The notes under the pieces are model-generated. The model ran no database searches, was not told the DNA's origin, and was given only the letters and a program-made list of their open reading frames with translations. The position numbers and the translations under genes are program-made. Below, in pieces: positions 51,970 to 61,075 of a stretch of 64,000 bases of DNA. The stretch comes from an uncultured Paracoccaceae bacterium (GTDB taxonomy: Bacteria > Pseudomonadota > Alphaproteobacteria > Rhodobacterales > Rhodobacteraceae), in contig CANMTR010000012.1 of the NCBI GenBank assembly GCA_947500825.1, forward strand, positions 31,638 to 95,637, read 5' to 3'. The number at the start of each line of letters is the position of its first letter. The first letter of the stretch is position 1.

Positions 51970-52404
51970 TTACCAGTGGCCGGTGTTCTCCATGCTGGCC
52001 CAGGGCTCGGCCGGCTCCTTGGCATCGCCCTTCTGCAGCAGCTCGACCGAGATGTTGTCGGGCGAGCGGACGAAGGCCATGTGCCCGTCGCGCGGGGGGC
52101 GGTTGATGGTCACGCCATTCGATTGCAGCGTCTCGCAGAGCGCGTAGATGTCGTCGACGCGGTAGGCCAGGTGGCCGAAATGGCGGCTGTCGTCGGGCAG
52201 CTTGTCGTCGCCGTCCCAGTTATAGGTGATCTCCACGTCGTTGTGGCCGTCCATCTGCTCGGGCGGCGCCATGAAGACGAGGGTGAAGCGGCCCTTCTCG
52301 CTCTCGTTGCGCTGGCGCTCCTTCAGGCCCAGCATCTCGAAGAAGGCCATCGTCTTCTCCAGGTCCTTCGAGCGCACCATCGTGTGCAGGTATTCGATCC
52401 CCAT
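51970..52404 (-). CDS. gloA: Lactoylglutathione lyase (glyoxalase I)
   Basis: Converts the methylglyoxal-glutathione hemithioacetal to S-lactoylglutathione. 144 residues with two VOC halves. Metal ligands fit the class: His7 (YLHTMVR), Glu58 (DVEITYNWD), His77 (FGHLAYRVDD) and Glu121 (ISVELLQ). GGAGG precedes the ATG by 4-5 bases. The context of a Kef antiporter upstream fits electrophile detoxification, though no operon link is visible. Confidence 0.94.
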   Translation of the reverse strand: MGIEYLHTMVRSKDLEKTMAFFEMLGLKERQRNESEKGRFTLVFMAPPEQMDGHNDVEITYNWDGDDKLPDDSRHFGHLAYRVDDIYALCETLQSNGVTINRPPRDGHMAFVRSPDNISVELLQKGDAKEPAEPWASMENTGHW

Positions 52405-52523
52405 GGGGTCCTCCGATTCTTCGGTTTGCCCGCGACAACTGTGGGACGCGTCCGCGCGTTCCCCCTAGGTCCGATCCCGGATAGGAGTCGCCGCGACTCG
52501 CCCAAGGACAGGACCCGCCCCCC

Positions 52524-53432
52524 ATGCCGCTGACGCCAGACCAACAGGCCGAGATCGACGCCCAGAGGGCCGCGCCTCGGGAAACCCTGCGCGCCACCGC
52601 GCCGGGGATGGAGCGTCACCTCTACGCCGCGCGGCCCTGCCTCGACCACGGCTTCGTGCGGGTGGTCGACTACATGGGCGACGACGCGGCGATCGTGCAG
52701 GCGGCGCGCGTCTCCTACGGGCGGGGGACGAAGGCGGTCTCCACCGATGAGGGGCTGATCCGCTACCTCATGCGCCACTGGCATTCGACGCCGTTCGAGA
52801 TGTGCGAGATCAAGCTCCACGTGAAGCTGCCCGTCTTCGTGGCGCGGCAATGGATCCGCCACCGGACCGCCAACGTGAACGAGTATTCCGCCCGCTACTC
52901 GGTCCTCGACCGGGAGTTCTACGTGCCCGCGCCCGAGAACCTCTCGGCCCAGTCCGCGAGCAACCGGCAGGGGCGCGGAGAGGTGCTCGAGGGCGAGGAG
53001 GCACAGCGCGTCCTCGATACCCTGCGCGACGATGCGAACCGCGCCTACGACCATTACGAGGACATGCTGGGCACCGACGGCCAGCAGGGCCTCGCCCGCG
53101 AGCTCGCGCGCATGAACCTGCCCGCCAATATCTACACGCAGTGGTACTGGAAGGCGGATCTGCACAACCTCTTCCATTTCCTGCGCCTGCGCGCCGATCC
53201 CCACGCCCAGTACGAGATCCGCGTCTATGCCGAGGCCATCGCCGAGGCGGTGCGCGACTGGGTGCCGCTGGCCTTCGCCGCCTTCGAGGACTACCGCATG
53301 GGCGGCGTGCACCTGTCGAAGGGCGCGCTCGACGTGGTGCGCCGGATGCTCGCCGGGGAGGACGTCGCCCAGGAGACGAGCGGCCTGAGCAAGCGGGAAT
53401 GGGGGGAGGTCATGGCGGTGATCGAGAGCTGA
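52524..53432 (+). CDS. thyX: FAD-dependent thymidylate synthase ThyX
   Basis: Methylates dUMP to dTMP using methylene-THF, FAD and NADPH, replacing ThyA. 302 residues, with the ThyX signature [15 protein letters not shown] at 112-126 and the [28 protein letters not shown] lead-in; [34 protein letters not shown] is the C-terminal substrate-binding stretch. The N-terminal 30 residues are an extension. It is the last clearly housekeeping gene before the accessory region. Confidence 0.96.
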   Translation: MPLTPDQQAEIDAQRAAPRETLRATAPGMERHLYAARPCLDHGFVRVVDYMGDDAAIVQAARVSYGRGTKAVSTDEGLIRYLMRHWHSTPFEMCEIKLHVKLPVFVARQWIRHRTANVNEYSARYSVLDREFYVPAPENLSAQSASNRQGRGEVLEGEEAQRVLDTLRDDANRAYDHYEDMLGTDGQQGLARELARMNLPANIYTQWYWKADLHNLFHFLRLRADPHAQYEIRVYAEAIAEAVRDWVPLAFAAFEDYRMGGVHLSKGALDVVRRMLAGEDVAQETSGLSKREWGEVMAVIES

Positions 53433-53527
53433 CCGCGACCGCGACCGCCGCCGAGGGTGGCGCCGTGGGCGGCACGGGCCCTCGTGCCCGCGGTCGCCCA
53501 TGATCCGGTCGAGGGTGATGCGTCGCC

Positions 53528-53917
53528 ATGGGCGTCGACGTCGACCCGGGGTGTTCTAATGGGGGGTCCGCGGCCCGAGGGGCAGGGGAGCCCGGGATCA
53601 TCTTCGACAAGCTCGACGATTGCGGCGCGACCCACCCCCTCACCGGCGGCACGCCGCGTGTGTCGCTGCACATTTCCCGAGACGATGCCGACCCCGCGCG
53701 GCTCGACGCCAAGGCCGAAGAGCCGGGGCGCAAGATCCGGCCCCTCGGCCGGACCGCGATGGGGGGCTACCAGGAGGGGAACGGTGCCGTCATGGTGTCC
53801 TGTCGTCGGGGGCGGCCCCTCCACGAGCGGCACCGCGCTCCCGAGCAGCCAGGCGGGCCGGGGCAAGCCGCCCGAAGGCTGCCGCATCCCGGCCCGCGAT
53901 GGGAGATCGCGACGGCC
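53528..53917 (+). pseudogene. Decayed VOC (PhnB/glyoxalase-like) gene remnant
   Basis: In one frame, GGTPRVSLHISRDDADPARL and later GPRWEIAT resemble the second half of PhnB-like VOC proteins (usually GGTPVSLHLYVxDxDAxFxRA and DPFGHRWEIAT). The stretch between is low-complexity and does not look like a functional fold, and the N-terminal half is missing. The frame then runs on antisense to the hydrolase gene. I read it as a decayed remnant; a chance match cannot be excluded. Confidence 0.35.
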
Positions 53918-55069
53918 CTATTCGATCTGCGTGCCCAGAAGCTCGCCGGCGTCCTGCTTGACGGCACGGACCTCCTCATCGAGCTGCGCGATGGCCTCGG
54001 CCGTCGCCGCGGCCCCGGGCTCGCCCATGAAGAAGAAATGGTTCCCCTCGACCCGGGTGCTCAGACGATCGTCGAGCCCTTCGGCAAGGTCGACGAGACC
54101 GGTCCAGTTCTCCTCGGACAATCCGGCCAGATCCACGCTACCCGCGTACCGCTTGTAGAGGGTATTGGCGTTGTAGATCCCCCAGGCTGCCGTGTCGGTC
54201 AGGGCATGACGCGCGTCCGCCGACAACGTCGGTACGATGATCCCGACCAGCGGAAAGGCATCGAAGGCGAAGGGATTGGCATCGGCCATGGCCGCGAGCC
54301 GGTCCATCTCGTAGGCGCCGTCGCGGTATTGCTGCCCGTATCCCTGGAGGTTGATCGGGATGTCGCCCTGGTACTGGGTCCTGAACACGTCCTCGGGCAC
54401 GATCTGGCTCCCCTGGGCCTCGCCCATGGCGGCCATCTGCCGGTACCAGCCCTCGAAGTCGTCGCGACGGTCGGCGTATCCGCTCTCCAGCATCGGATAT
54501 TCGCGGGTCACGGCAATGAGGCCGGGCAAGGCGGGGGTGGCCGCCAGCGACGCGAAGAACGACAGGTCGAGCTCGGCCGCATCTGCGGAGGCCTGAATGG
54601 CCTGGGCCGACTTGCCGGCCATGGACCAGCCGGCAACGATCACCGGCCCGTCGAGATCGTGCTCGTCGAGCGTCCGCCCGGCCAGTTCGACGACCTGCGC
54701 GCCCCAGTCGCGGATCATGAACTCGGGGTGGACCGTCTCCAGGCCGCCGTCTTCGAGGTCGATCGGATAGCTGACAGCGAGGAGGTTGTAGCCCCGCTCG
54801 ACGAGGTGCGTGGCGAGAAAGTCCTGCGGGTCGTGGCCCTCGTGCCCCCCATAGGCGACGCGCGCGGCGTGATGCGCACCGGGCACGAAGACGACAAGCG
54901 GCTGCGTGGGCTCCCCGGCGGCGAAATAGGCGATCGCGGGAAAGCCGGCCGCCTCGACCGCCTCCTCACCGGGGTAGAGACCGTCTGCCGTGTCCCCGTT
55001 CTGAGCGGCGACCGGCGTGACGGCGAGCCCGACGCAGGCAGCGAGACGCGCGACTGTCATCGTGTACAT
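53918..55069 (-). CDS. Exported alpha/beta-hydrolase-fold protein
   Basis: A 383-residue periplasmic or secreted protein. Signal peptide MTVARLAACVGLAVTPVAAQ after a three-residue lead. The hydrolase core shows FVPGAHHAA (oxyanion region), the nucleophile elbow GWSMAG (Ser in GxSxG), a later acidic residue and a catalytic-type His in VEGNHFFFMG. GGAGG is 6 bases before the ATG at 55069. The substrate is unknown; the length and large insert (about 190-290) set it apart from common esterases. Its gene ends just where the VOC remnant ends on the other strand. Confidence 0.8.
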   Translation of the reverse strand: MYTMTVARLAACVGLAVTPVAAQNGDTADGLYPGEEAVEAAGFPAIAYFAAGEPTQPLVVFVPGAHHAARVAYGGHEGHDPQDFLATHLVERGYNLLAVSYPIDLEDGGLETVHPEFMIRDWGAQVVELAGRTLDEHDLDGPVIVAGWSMAGKSAQAIQASADAAELDLSFFASLAATPALPGLIAVTREYPMLESGYADRRDDFEGWYRQMAAMGEAQGSQIVPEDVFRTQYQGDIPINLQGYGQQYRDGAYEMDRLAAMADANPFAFDAFPLVGIIVPTLSADARHALTDTAAWGIYNANTLYKRYAGSVDLAGLSEENWTGLVDLAEGLDDRLSTRVEGNHFFFMGEPGAAATAEAIAQLDEEVRAVKQDAGELLGTQIE

Positions 55070-55075
55070 TGGTAT

Positions 55076-55080
55076 CCTCC
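55076..55080 (-). promoter_or_regulatory. Shine-Dalgarno site for the hydrolase gene
   Basis: GGAGG on the minus strand, 6 bases before the ATG at 55069, favours that start over the in-frame ATG at 55060. Confidence 0.6.
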
Positions 55081-55265
55081 TCTATGAGGCGGCAGGTTTC
55101 AGGCTCCATGACGCATCGTCAAGCGCATGCGGCCGCCCGAGGGTGCCGCGCCTCCCGGGGGAGGGCTGTTCCGACAAGGTCGGGACCGCAACCCGCCACG
55201 ACAGGGCGGCAAGGAGCTTTCTGCGCCTTATCGACATCACTTCGAGCTGCCACCGGCTCGGTTGT

Positions 55266-55294
55266 TTGTCGACGTGATCCGGCTTGCCTATGAT
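55266..55294 (+). promoter_or_regulatory. Candidate sigma-70-type promoter for the capsule gene
   Basis: TTGTCG (55266-55271), a 17-base spacer and TATGAT (55289-55294) form a good match to a housekeeping promoter, 48 bases before the KpsC-like start. It is the cleanest such pair I saw in the window. Transcription would begin near 55301 and give a leader of about 40 bases. Confidence 0.45.
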
Positions 55295-55342
55295 GGCGTG
55301 AAACGTTCCCCCTGTTTTCTACGCACAGAGAGCCGTCTGTTC

Positions 55343-58300
55343 ATGAACCCGATAAAGCGCTTGAAACTCTACCTGAAAGACCGTCGGGCGCGGCGCGATG
55401 GACGGTACCTCGCAAAGAAGTCGGGCTCCAAGAGTGCCCGGACGGCTCTACTTGGCGTTGAAATGCCAGACTGGATTCGGCCCTTGGAGAGGCCCGGGGA
55501 AGCCGGCCTTCCCGTGGGGCTCGCCGGTGACCTCGAACTGGCGTCGGATCCGGACCTGCGCAAACTTCCCTGCGTCTGGCCGCTCCAGCTCCATGACCGG
55601 GACGATGCCGTCGCGGTCTCGCTCTTCGCGCAGCGCGCTCCCGACCTTTTCTTGGAGATCGTCCTCGACCGGTTGCGGCGCCTCGACGTCACCCACGCCG
55701 TCCTGGTGGATCTGGCCGATCCGGCGACGCGGATCTTCGCGCGCGCCTGCCGGATGCTGGACATCGCGCGGATCTATGCTCCCCCGCGCCGGCTGGACCT
55801 TCCGTTGGATCGGCCCGGCATCGAGCAGCTTCCTGGAGAGGCCCATGCCGAGATTTGCAGCGCCGCGCTGGTCTGGACCACGTCGCAACGGGAGAGGTTG
55901 TCCTCGTGCGGCCTTCCGCAGGAGGCCCTGATCGAGGTCGCCCCCCCCGACCTTGCGGAGCGCCGGCCCGTATCTCGCCCGGCGACGGTCCTGATCTGGC
56001 TGAGCAACGCCGCGTCATGGCCCGATCCCGATGCCCTGACCCGGTTCGGGCGGGGGTTCGTCGATCGGGCGCACGAGGTCGGTTTCCGGGTGATGTTCCT
56101 GTTCGACGCGGACATGGCGCGGCGTGTTCCGGCGCGGCTCTCCAACGCGATCCACCTCAGCGATGCGGCGGGTTTCCGGATCCTGGCGCATCCGGCCGAT
56201 CCCCTCTGGCCCGTGATCGAGGACGTGGATGCCGTGGTGACGGATCGCTCGCGCAACGCGCTGCGCGCGGCGGCGGCCGGGGTGCCCCATCTCGACCTGT
56301 GCAGGACGCAGACCGAAGGGGATGCGGCCGGATCGGGCTACCGGCTGATGAAGGAGATGTCCGAGACGGTGCTGCGGTATCTCGACGGCGATGCCGATCC
56401 CGTCGATGCCGAGCCGCCCGTGTCCGCGTCCGAGACCGCGGCCGCGGCCGTGCAACGCCTCTCACGCATGCCGGCGCGGCGCGTGAGCCGCGTCATCGAC
56501 GACGTGATCGCGGGGCGCGACCGCGACATCGGCCTGGCCGTGAGCGCCCTTCCCGAGGCGACCCTGGAGCGAGAGAACCGGCACATCAAGACACTCCTGA
56601 ACGTGCGGGAGCTGCGTCTTGTGGACCGGGACCCGCGCCTGTCGGAGGTGATGGACGCCGACCTGTTCGTGCAATGGGGTCTGCGGATGGCGGGCAATAA
56701 GCGCGCGGTCCTCCTCGCCTGCAGGCGATTGCAGGCCGACCTGCTGATCCTCGAGGACGGGTTCGTCCGCTCCGTCGAAATCGGCCTGCAGGGCGGCCCG
56801 ACCTGTTCCATCGTGATGGACGACATGGGCGCGTTCTACGACGCGACCCGCCCCTCGCGGTTGGAGACGATCCTCAACGGGGAGATGGAACTCGACCCCG
56901 AGCAGCGCGAGAGGGCCGTCCGGGCGATGGCGCTGCTGACGGCGACGAGGGTGAGCAAGTACAATTTCGCCCCCTATCGCAAGATGCCGCGCCCCGCTGG
57001 GGGCAGGAAGGTGGTGCTGCTCGTCGACCAGCGCGCGGGCGACATGTCGATCGAGCTGGGAATGGCGTCGCAGGCGTCCTTCGACGCGATGCTTGAGGAG
57101 GCCCTGGCGCTGTCCGGCGATCACGACGTCTGGATCAAGACCCATCCCGATGCGACCGTGGGGGGGCGAGAAAGCGCCATCGGCGCGGCGGCGCTCGCCG
57201 CGGCTGCGGAACGGCCGAACGTCACCCTGATCCGCGAGGACACGAACCCCTATTCCCTGATCGAGGCGGCCGACAAGGTCTTCGTCGTGACCTCCGGCAT
57301 GGGGTTCGAAGCGCTCCTGGCGGGCAGGGAGGTCCATTGCTTCGGTGTGCCCTTCTATGCCGGGTGGGGCCTGACGCAGGATCGGCTCGGTCTTCTGCGC
57401 CGGCGCCGCGCCCGCAGCCTAGCCGATGTCTTCTACACCTTCTACATCACCCTGAGCCGTTACGTGGATCCCGAGACCGGGTATCGCTGCGACCTCGAGG
57501 ATCTGGTGCGGCGCATGGCGGAGTTGCGCCCCTGGCGGCTGGAGGCCGATGCCGCGCCGAACCCCGTCGCTCCGGAGGTGGCGCCCGAGATGCCTGCCAC
57601 CCCGGCTGCTGCCCCCCTTTTCGAGCCCGAGGAGGTGACGACCGCGCGCCTGCCGTCGGGGGGTGAGGACATATCGGAGTATCGCACGCTTTTCGCGGTC
57701 TACATGGCGCAGTGGAAGCAGGATTATTATCACCGGATCCTACCGGAGCACGACATCGTCTTCCTGCCGCGAAGCTCGGACATTGTCGATGTATCGCGGC
57801 AGGTCGCAACCGCGCCGCGCCCCGCCTTTCTGATCTGGGGCCGAAACACGATCCCCGGATTGCAGGTCTTCGCCGAAACCCATGGCATTCCCGTCTTCCG
57901 AACCGAGGACGGGTTCCTGCGCTCCGTCGGGTTGGGAGCGAACCATATTCTTCCCTACTCCGTCTGCCTCGACAAACGCGGTATCTACTTCGACGCCACG
58001 AAACCCTCGGATCTGGAAGTGATCCTGCAGACCTTCGATTTCGACGGCGATCCGGCGCTCATGGAGGAGGCTGCGCGGTGCCGCGACCTCATCGTCCGAG
58101 ACGGCCTGTCGAAGTACAATTTCGCACATGCGCCCGTCGCCCAGCCCTTCGGCCCGAAGAACCGGCGGCGCGTGCTCGTGATCGGCCAGGTGGAGGACGA
58201 TGCCTCCATCCGCTTCGGCGCGCCCGAAGGGGTCACCAACAACGACCTGGTGCGCCTCGCGCGGCGCGAGAACCCCGATGCCCAGGTCGTCTACAAGATC

Positions 58301-58705
58301 CACCCGGACGTGCTCGCGGGCAAGCGGGGACAAAAGTCGGACCCGGCAGAAGTGGAAGGGATCTGCGAGATCCATTCCGCGGCCCTCTCATTGCAGAACG
58401 CCTTCGACGAGGTCGATCAGGTATACTCGATCACGTCCCTGGCGGGGTTCGAGGCGCTCATGCGCGACATTCCCGTGACCACCGTGGGAATGCCGTTTTA
58501 TGCCGGGTGGGGTGTCACGGACGACCGCGCGAGCTGTCCGCGCCGCACGCGCAGGCTCAGCCGCGACCAGATCTTTGCGGGAGCTTACCTGCTTTACGCG
58601 CGTTACGCCGATCCCCAGACCGGGGCGCCGCTATGTCTCGAGGAGGTCATCGGGCGCATCCGTTCGGAACTCGCAGACCTGCAAACGGACGGGGCGTCTG
58701 CGTGA
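55343..58705 (+). CDS. KpsC-like capsule beta-Kdo transferase, two modules plus N-terminal extension
   Basis: A 1120-residue protein. Two tandem KpsC modules are visible. Module one, about 440-735: EDGFVRSVEIG, VSKYNF, KTHPDA at His601, GMGFEALLAGREVHCFG and PFYAGWG. A Pro-rich linker (735-780) follows. Module two, about 780-1110: LIWGRNTIPG, EDGFLRSVGLG, LSKYNF, KIHPDV at His987, SLAGFEALMRD and PFYAGWG. KpsC (about 675 residues in E. coli) builds the poly-Kdo linker that anchors capsular polysaccharide to lipid. Residues 1-430 are extra and look like a GT-B-type fold (VDAVVTDRSRNALRAAAAGVPHL). A promoter candidate precedes it; a sulfotransferase gene follows after 39 bases. Confidence 0.85.
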   Translation: MNPIKRLKLYLKDRRARRDGRYLAKKSGSKSARTALLGVEMPDWIRPLERPGEAGLPVGLAGDLELASDPDLRKLPCVWPLQLHDRDDAVAVSLFAQRAPDLFLEIVLDRLRRLDVTHAVLVDLADPATRIFARACRMLDIARIYAPPRRLDLPLDRPGIEQLPGEAHAEICSAALVWTTSQRERLSSCGLPQEALIEVAPPDLAERRPVSRPATVLIWLSNAASWPDPDALTRFGRGFVDRAHEVGFRVMFLFDADMARRVPARLSNAIHLSDAAGFRILAHPADPLWPVIEDVDAVVTDRSRNALRAAAAGVPHLDLCRTQTEGDAAGSGYRLMKEMSETVLRYLDGDADPVDAEPPVSASETAAAAVQRLSRMPARRVSRVIDDVIAGRDRDIGLAVSALPEATLERENRHIKTLLNVRELRLVDRDPRLSEVMDADLFVQWGLRMAGNKRAVLLACRRLQADLLILEDGFVRSVEIGLQGGPTCSIVMDDMGAFYDATRPSRLETILNGEMELDPEQRERAVRAMALLTATRVSKYNFAPYRKMPRPAGGRKVVLLVDQRAGDMSIELGMASQASFDAMLEEALALSGDHDVWIKTHPDATVGGRESAIGAAALAAAAERPNVTLIREDTNPYSLIEAADKVFVVTSGMGFEALLAGREVHCFGVPFYAGWGLTQDRLGLLRRRRARSLADVFYTFYITLSRYVDPETGYRCDLEDLVRRMAELRPWRLEADAAPNPVAPEVAPEMPATPAAAPLFEPEEVTTARLPSGGEDISEYRTLFAVYMAQWKQDYYHRILPEHDIVFLPRSSDIVDVSRQVATAPRPAFLIWGRNTIPGLQVFAETHGIPVFRTEDGFLRSVGLGANHILPYSVCLDKRGIYFDATKPSDLEVILQTFDFDGDPALMEEAARCRDLIVRDGLSKYNFAHAPVAQPFGPKNRRRVLVIGQVEDDASIRFGAPEGVTNNDLVRLARRENPDAQVVYKIHPDVLAGKRGQKSDPAEVEGICEIHSAALSLQNAFDEVDQVYSITSLAGFEALMRDIPVTTVGMPFYAGWGVTDDRASCPRRTRRLSRDQIFAGAYLLYARYADPQTGAPLCLEEVIGRIRSELADLQTDGASA

Positions 58706-58744
58706 TCGTTGCCAGACGGCCTGGCGGTAGTTGAGAGGATCGTG

Positions 58745-59605
58745 ATGCAACGCCTATTTCCTGCGAAACCGACATCCCAGCCGGCGATCGTCACAAGGTA
58801 CATGGCCGCCCATCCGGAGGCTTTCGACAGCGAAACGGCGGTGGCTCGTTACCTCAAGCTGATTGTTTGTCCGCCATCCCGGCGGTGGCGCTACCAGTTG
58901 AACGGGAAATCGGGTAATACGTATGCGCTGAACCTGCTGTTCGAGATCGAGTACGGGTGCCCGTTCACCGCCGCGCTCGACCAGGCCGGCAGCGGCAACC
59001 TTCATCCCGATTTCGCCCTGTTTCAGCTCGTTTCGGCCGGTCTGCTCTCTACCCTGTCGAAGCTGGGTGATCCGATCGAGGAGATCGACGCTTTCCCGGG
59101 TCTTTCATTGGCGACCGTCCGCAACCCCTGGACGCGGATCGTCTCGGCCTTCTTCTATCTGTGCCGGAGCCACGAAGTGGGAGACCGACGTTTCCTCCCC
59201 GAGCGGATCCGCCTCAACGCCCTGTGCCAGTTCGACTGGGAAAAGGACACGAATACCGTCCGGGGGTTCGAGAAGTTCGTCGATTACATCGACATCGTGG
59301 CGCGGGATCTGGGACCCGACGCGCTCGACGCTCACTGGCTCCCCCAGGCGCTGCATATCCGGCCCGATCTTTACCGGCCGGATATCATCGGGCGTACCGA
59401 GGCGCTCGACAGGTTTGCCGAGGAGGTGCAGGACGCGCTCGACGTCGAACAGCGGGTGCCCGTCTCGCGATTGCGAACGAACCGCCGCCCGGGGCATGGG
59501 ATCGACGTCGCGGAATTCGTTTCCTCCTCGCGCGTTCAGGAGATCGTGAGACGTATCTATGCCGAGGATTTCGGAAGGTTCGGTTATTCCGAGAATATCC
59601 CCTGA
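58745..59605 (+). CDS. Sulfotransferase family 2-type protein
   Basis: A 286-residue carbohydrate-sulfotransferase-like protein. The 5'-phosphosulfate-binding loop LNGKSGNTYALNLLF (52-66) and the 3'-phosphate-binding motif TVRNPWTRIVSAFFYL (124-139) are both present, with the downstream GRTEALDRFAEEV helix. It would transfer sulfate from PAPS to a sugar. GAGG stands 6 bases before the ATG at 58745, so an in-frame start at 58709 is rejected. Cotranscription with the KpsC-like gene points to a sulfated capsular or surface polysaccharide. Confidence 0.8.
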   Translation: MQRLFPAKPTSQPAIVTRYMAAHPEAFDSETAVARYLKLIVCPPSRRWRYQLNGKSGNTYALNLLFEIEYGCPFTAALDQAGSGNLHPDFALFQLVSAGLLSTLSKLGDPIEEIDAFPGLSLATVRNPWTRIVSAFFYLCRSHEVGDRRFLPERIRLNALCQFDWEKDTNTVRGFEKFVDYIDIVARDLGPDALDAHWLPQALHIRPDLYRPDIIGRTEALDRFAEEVQDALDVEQRVPVSRLRTNRRPGHGIDVAEFVSSSRVQEIVRRIYAEDFGRFGYSENIP

Positions 59606-59634
59606 ACGCGTGGCGACTGCCAAGTGGCTTCGGA

Positions 59635-60768
59635 TCAGTACCAGCAACCGAAGGCCATCAAGCTGATGTAGAGGACCTGGTCGTTGCCTTGCGTGATCGT
59701 GCCCGGGAACACGTGCAGATGAACGCGCTGCCAGCTGGAGACATCGCCCAGGCAACTGGAGAAGGTAGAGCCGATCAGGTCGGCTGAGACCGAATTGACG
59801 GTGCTCGTCGCGCTGGCAATCGGGGGATCCCTGAAGCTGGCTGGCATCGCCTGGCTACCGAGGTCGTGGCGGCCCGGCAGGTAGTCCCCCGAGCGCAGGT
59901 CCAGCCGGCGCGCGCAGATCTGGGTGCCGTCGGCCCACCTCGTATAGGTTCCGAACTCGTTCTCGCCGCGTTCGACGACCGCCCCGGTTGGCATGCCGCC
60001 CGATTGGGAAACCGCGCCCACGACATTCCCGGGCCCGTATCCCCAATCGGCCCGCATGAGACGGCCCTCGCTGGTGTCCTCGGGCGAGGATTGCACGGCG
60101 TCGCCGCTAATCGCCGCGACTGTCATGCGACCGGCCGCAATATCGCCCGTCTCCGCCCCGATACGAAGCGCCGTCGACCATCCCGACCCGTCCGCGCTGA
60201 CCTTGACGGAAAGGGCGTCGTCGCCAGCCAGGCCGATTTCGGCCCTGCCGGAGAAGGCATTCTGGAAGAGGACGCTCGCGGTCTCGCCCTCGGCGGCCTT
60301 GTTGATCTTTAGACGGTGCCCGGCGTTCTCGTGCGACAGCAGAGTTTCCGGTGCGGAGACCGAAAGCCTGTTTCCCTGGTTCCACGTCGTGTTGATGCCA
60401 AGGCCATCGACCGTTCCGGTCGACCTCTCGTCCGAGAGCAGGCGCCACGTGCCCTCCCGGTAGACATGCATCGCCTGCTTCGAAACGATCCATGCGCAGA
60501 AACCATCCCGGGGCGTGATGAAGATCCAGCCCCCGCCGTAATGGCAGGCGAGCGCTCCGTCTCGTCCTTCGAACGGACCGGTCGCTCCCGCGCCAATCCC
60601 GAACACCTGCCCCTCGGTCGCATCGGCCGGAGGCTCGGCGAGGTCGAGTTCGGCAATCCGCAGCTGAACGAGAGCGTCGATGAGCTCGATTGCCTCGTTG
60701 TGCGTGACATGCTTTTGAGCTTGCGCCGGCATAATGAACGGCATCGAAAGGTTCGGAGAGTTGGACAT
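59635..60768 (-). CDS. DUF2793 domain protein, phage-tail- or surface-like
   Basis: A 377-residue protein. The N-terminal 95 residues (MPFIMPAQAQKHVTHNEAIELIDALVQL, GRDGALACHYGGGWIFITPRDGF) are the DUF2793 signature common in Rhodobacterales, often at the end of genomic islands or in gene-transfer-agent-like contexts. The rest is beta-rich and glycine/serine-rich (SVSAPETLLSHENAGHRLKIN, SVKVSADGSGWSTALRIGA), like trimeric phage-tail or adhesin C-termini. It ends in a C-terminal CWY. AAGGG lies 5 bases before the ATG. No signal peptide. Function unknown. Confidence 0.75.
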   Translation of the reverse strand: MSNSPNLSMPFIMPAQAQKHVTHNEAIELIDALVQLRIAELDLAEPPADATEGQVFGIGAGATGPFEGRDGALACHYGGGWIFITPRDGFCAWIVSKQAMHVYREGTWRLLSDERSTGTVDGLGINTTWNQGNRLSVSAPETLLSHENAGHRLKINKAAEGETASVLFQNAFSGRAEIGLAGDDALSVKVSADGSGWSTALRIGAETGDIAAGRMTVAAISGDAVQSSPEDTSEGRLMRADWGYGPGNVVGAVSQSGGMPTGAVVERGENEFGTYTRWADGTQICARRLDLRSGDYLPGRHDLGSQAMPASFRDPPIASATSTVNSVSADLIGSTFSSCLGDVSSWQRVHLHVFPGTITQGNDQVLYISLMAFGCWY

Positions 60769-61075
60769 GTTGGCCCTTCGGTTTTGATCCTCGACCTATC
60801 TCCCACCATCTTTCCACGTTACGTGAAGCCACCGTACGCCGGGTTGAAGGAGCATGTTCCGGACACCTTCCAATCGCCTCGGTCGACGGCCTGATCTGCT
60901 CCTCGGAAAGGGGTCTTTCCTGCAGCATGGGCCTTGTTGCTCGAAGGGCGGGAAGGCCGGACTTTCCCTTTCCCCGGACGCGCTTATCTTGCCGGCTCCG
61001 CAATGGGGATGCCGAGCGCGGTACAGCCATTGAGCACGGCGGCCCGGGCCTGGAGCTCGGCGATGTGGAAATCAA
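60769..61075. other. Gene-free stretch at the broken end of the IS66 remnant
   Basis: No supported gene. The TnpB reading frame stays open through it on the minus strand, but similarity to the family stops near 61076. It probably holds the deletion or insertion junction that removed the rest of the element. Confidence 0.5.

Noticed and set aside
60107..61075. TnpB as a 422-residue protein
   Set aside because: Similarity to IS66 TnpB stops near 61076. The remaining frame is chance open sequence running antisense-frame through the DUF2793 gene.
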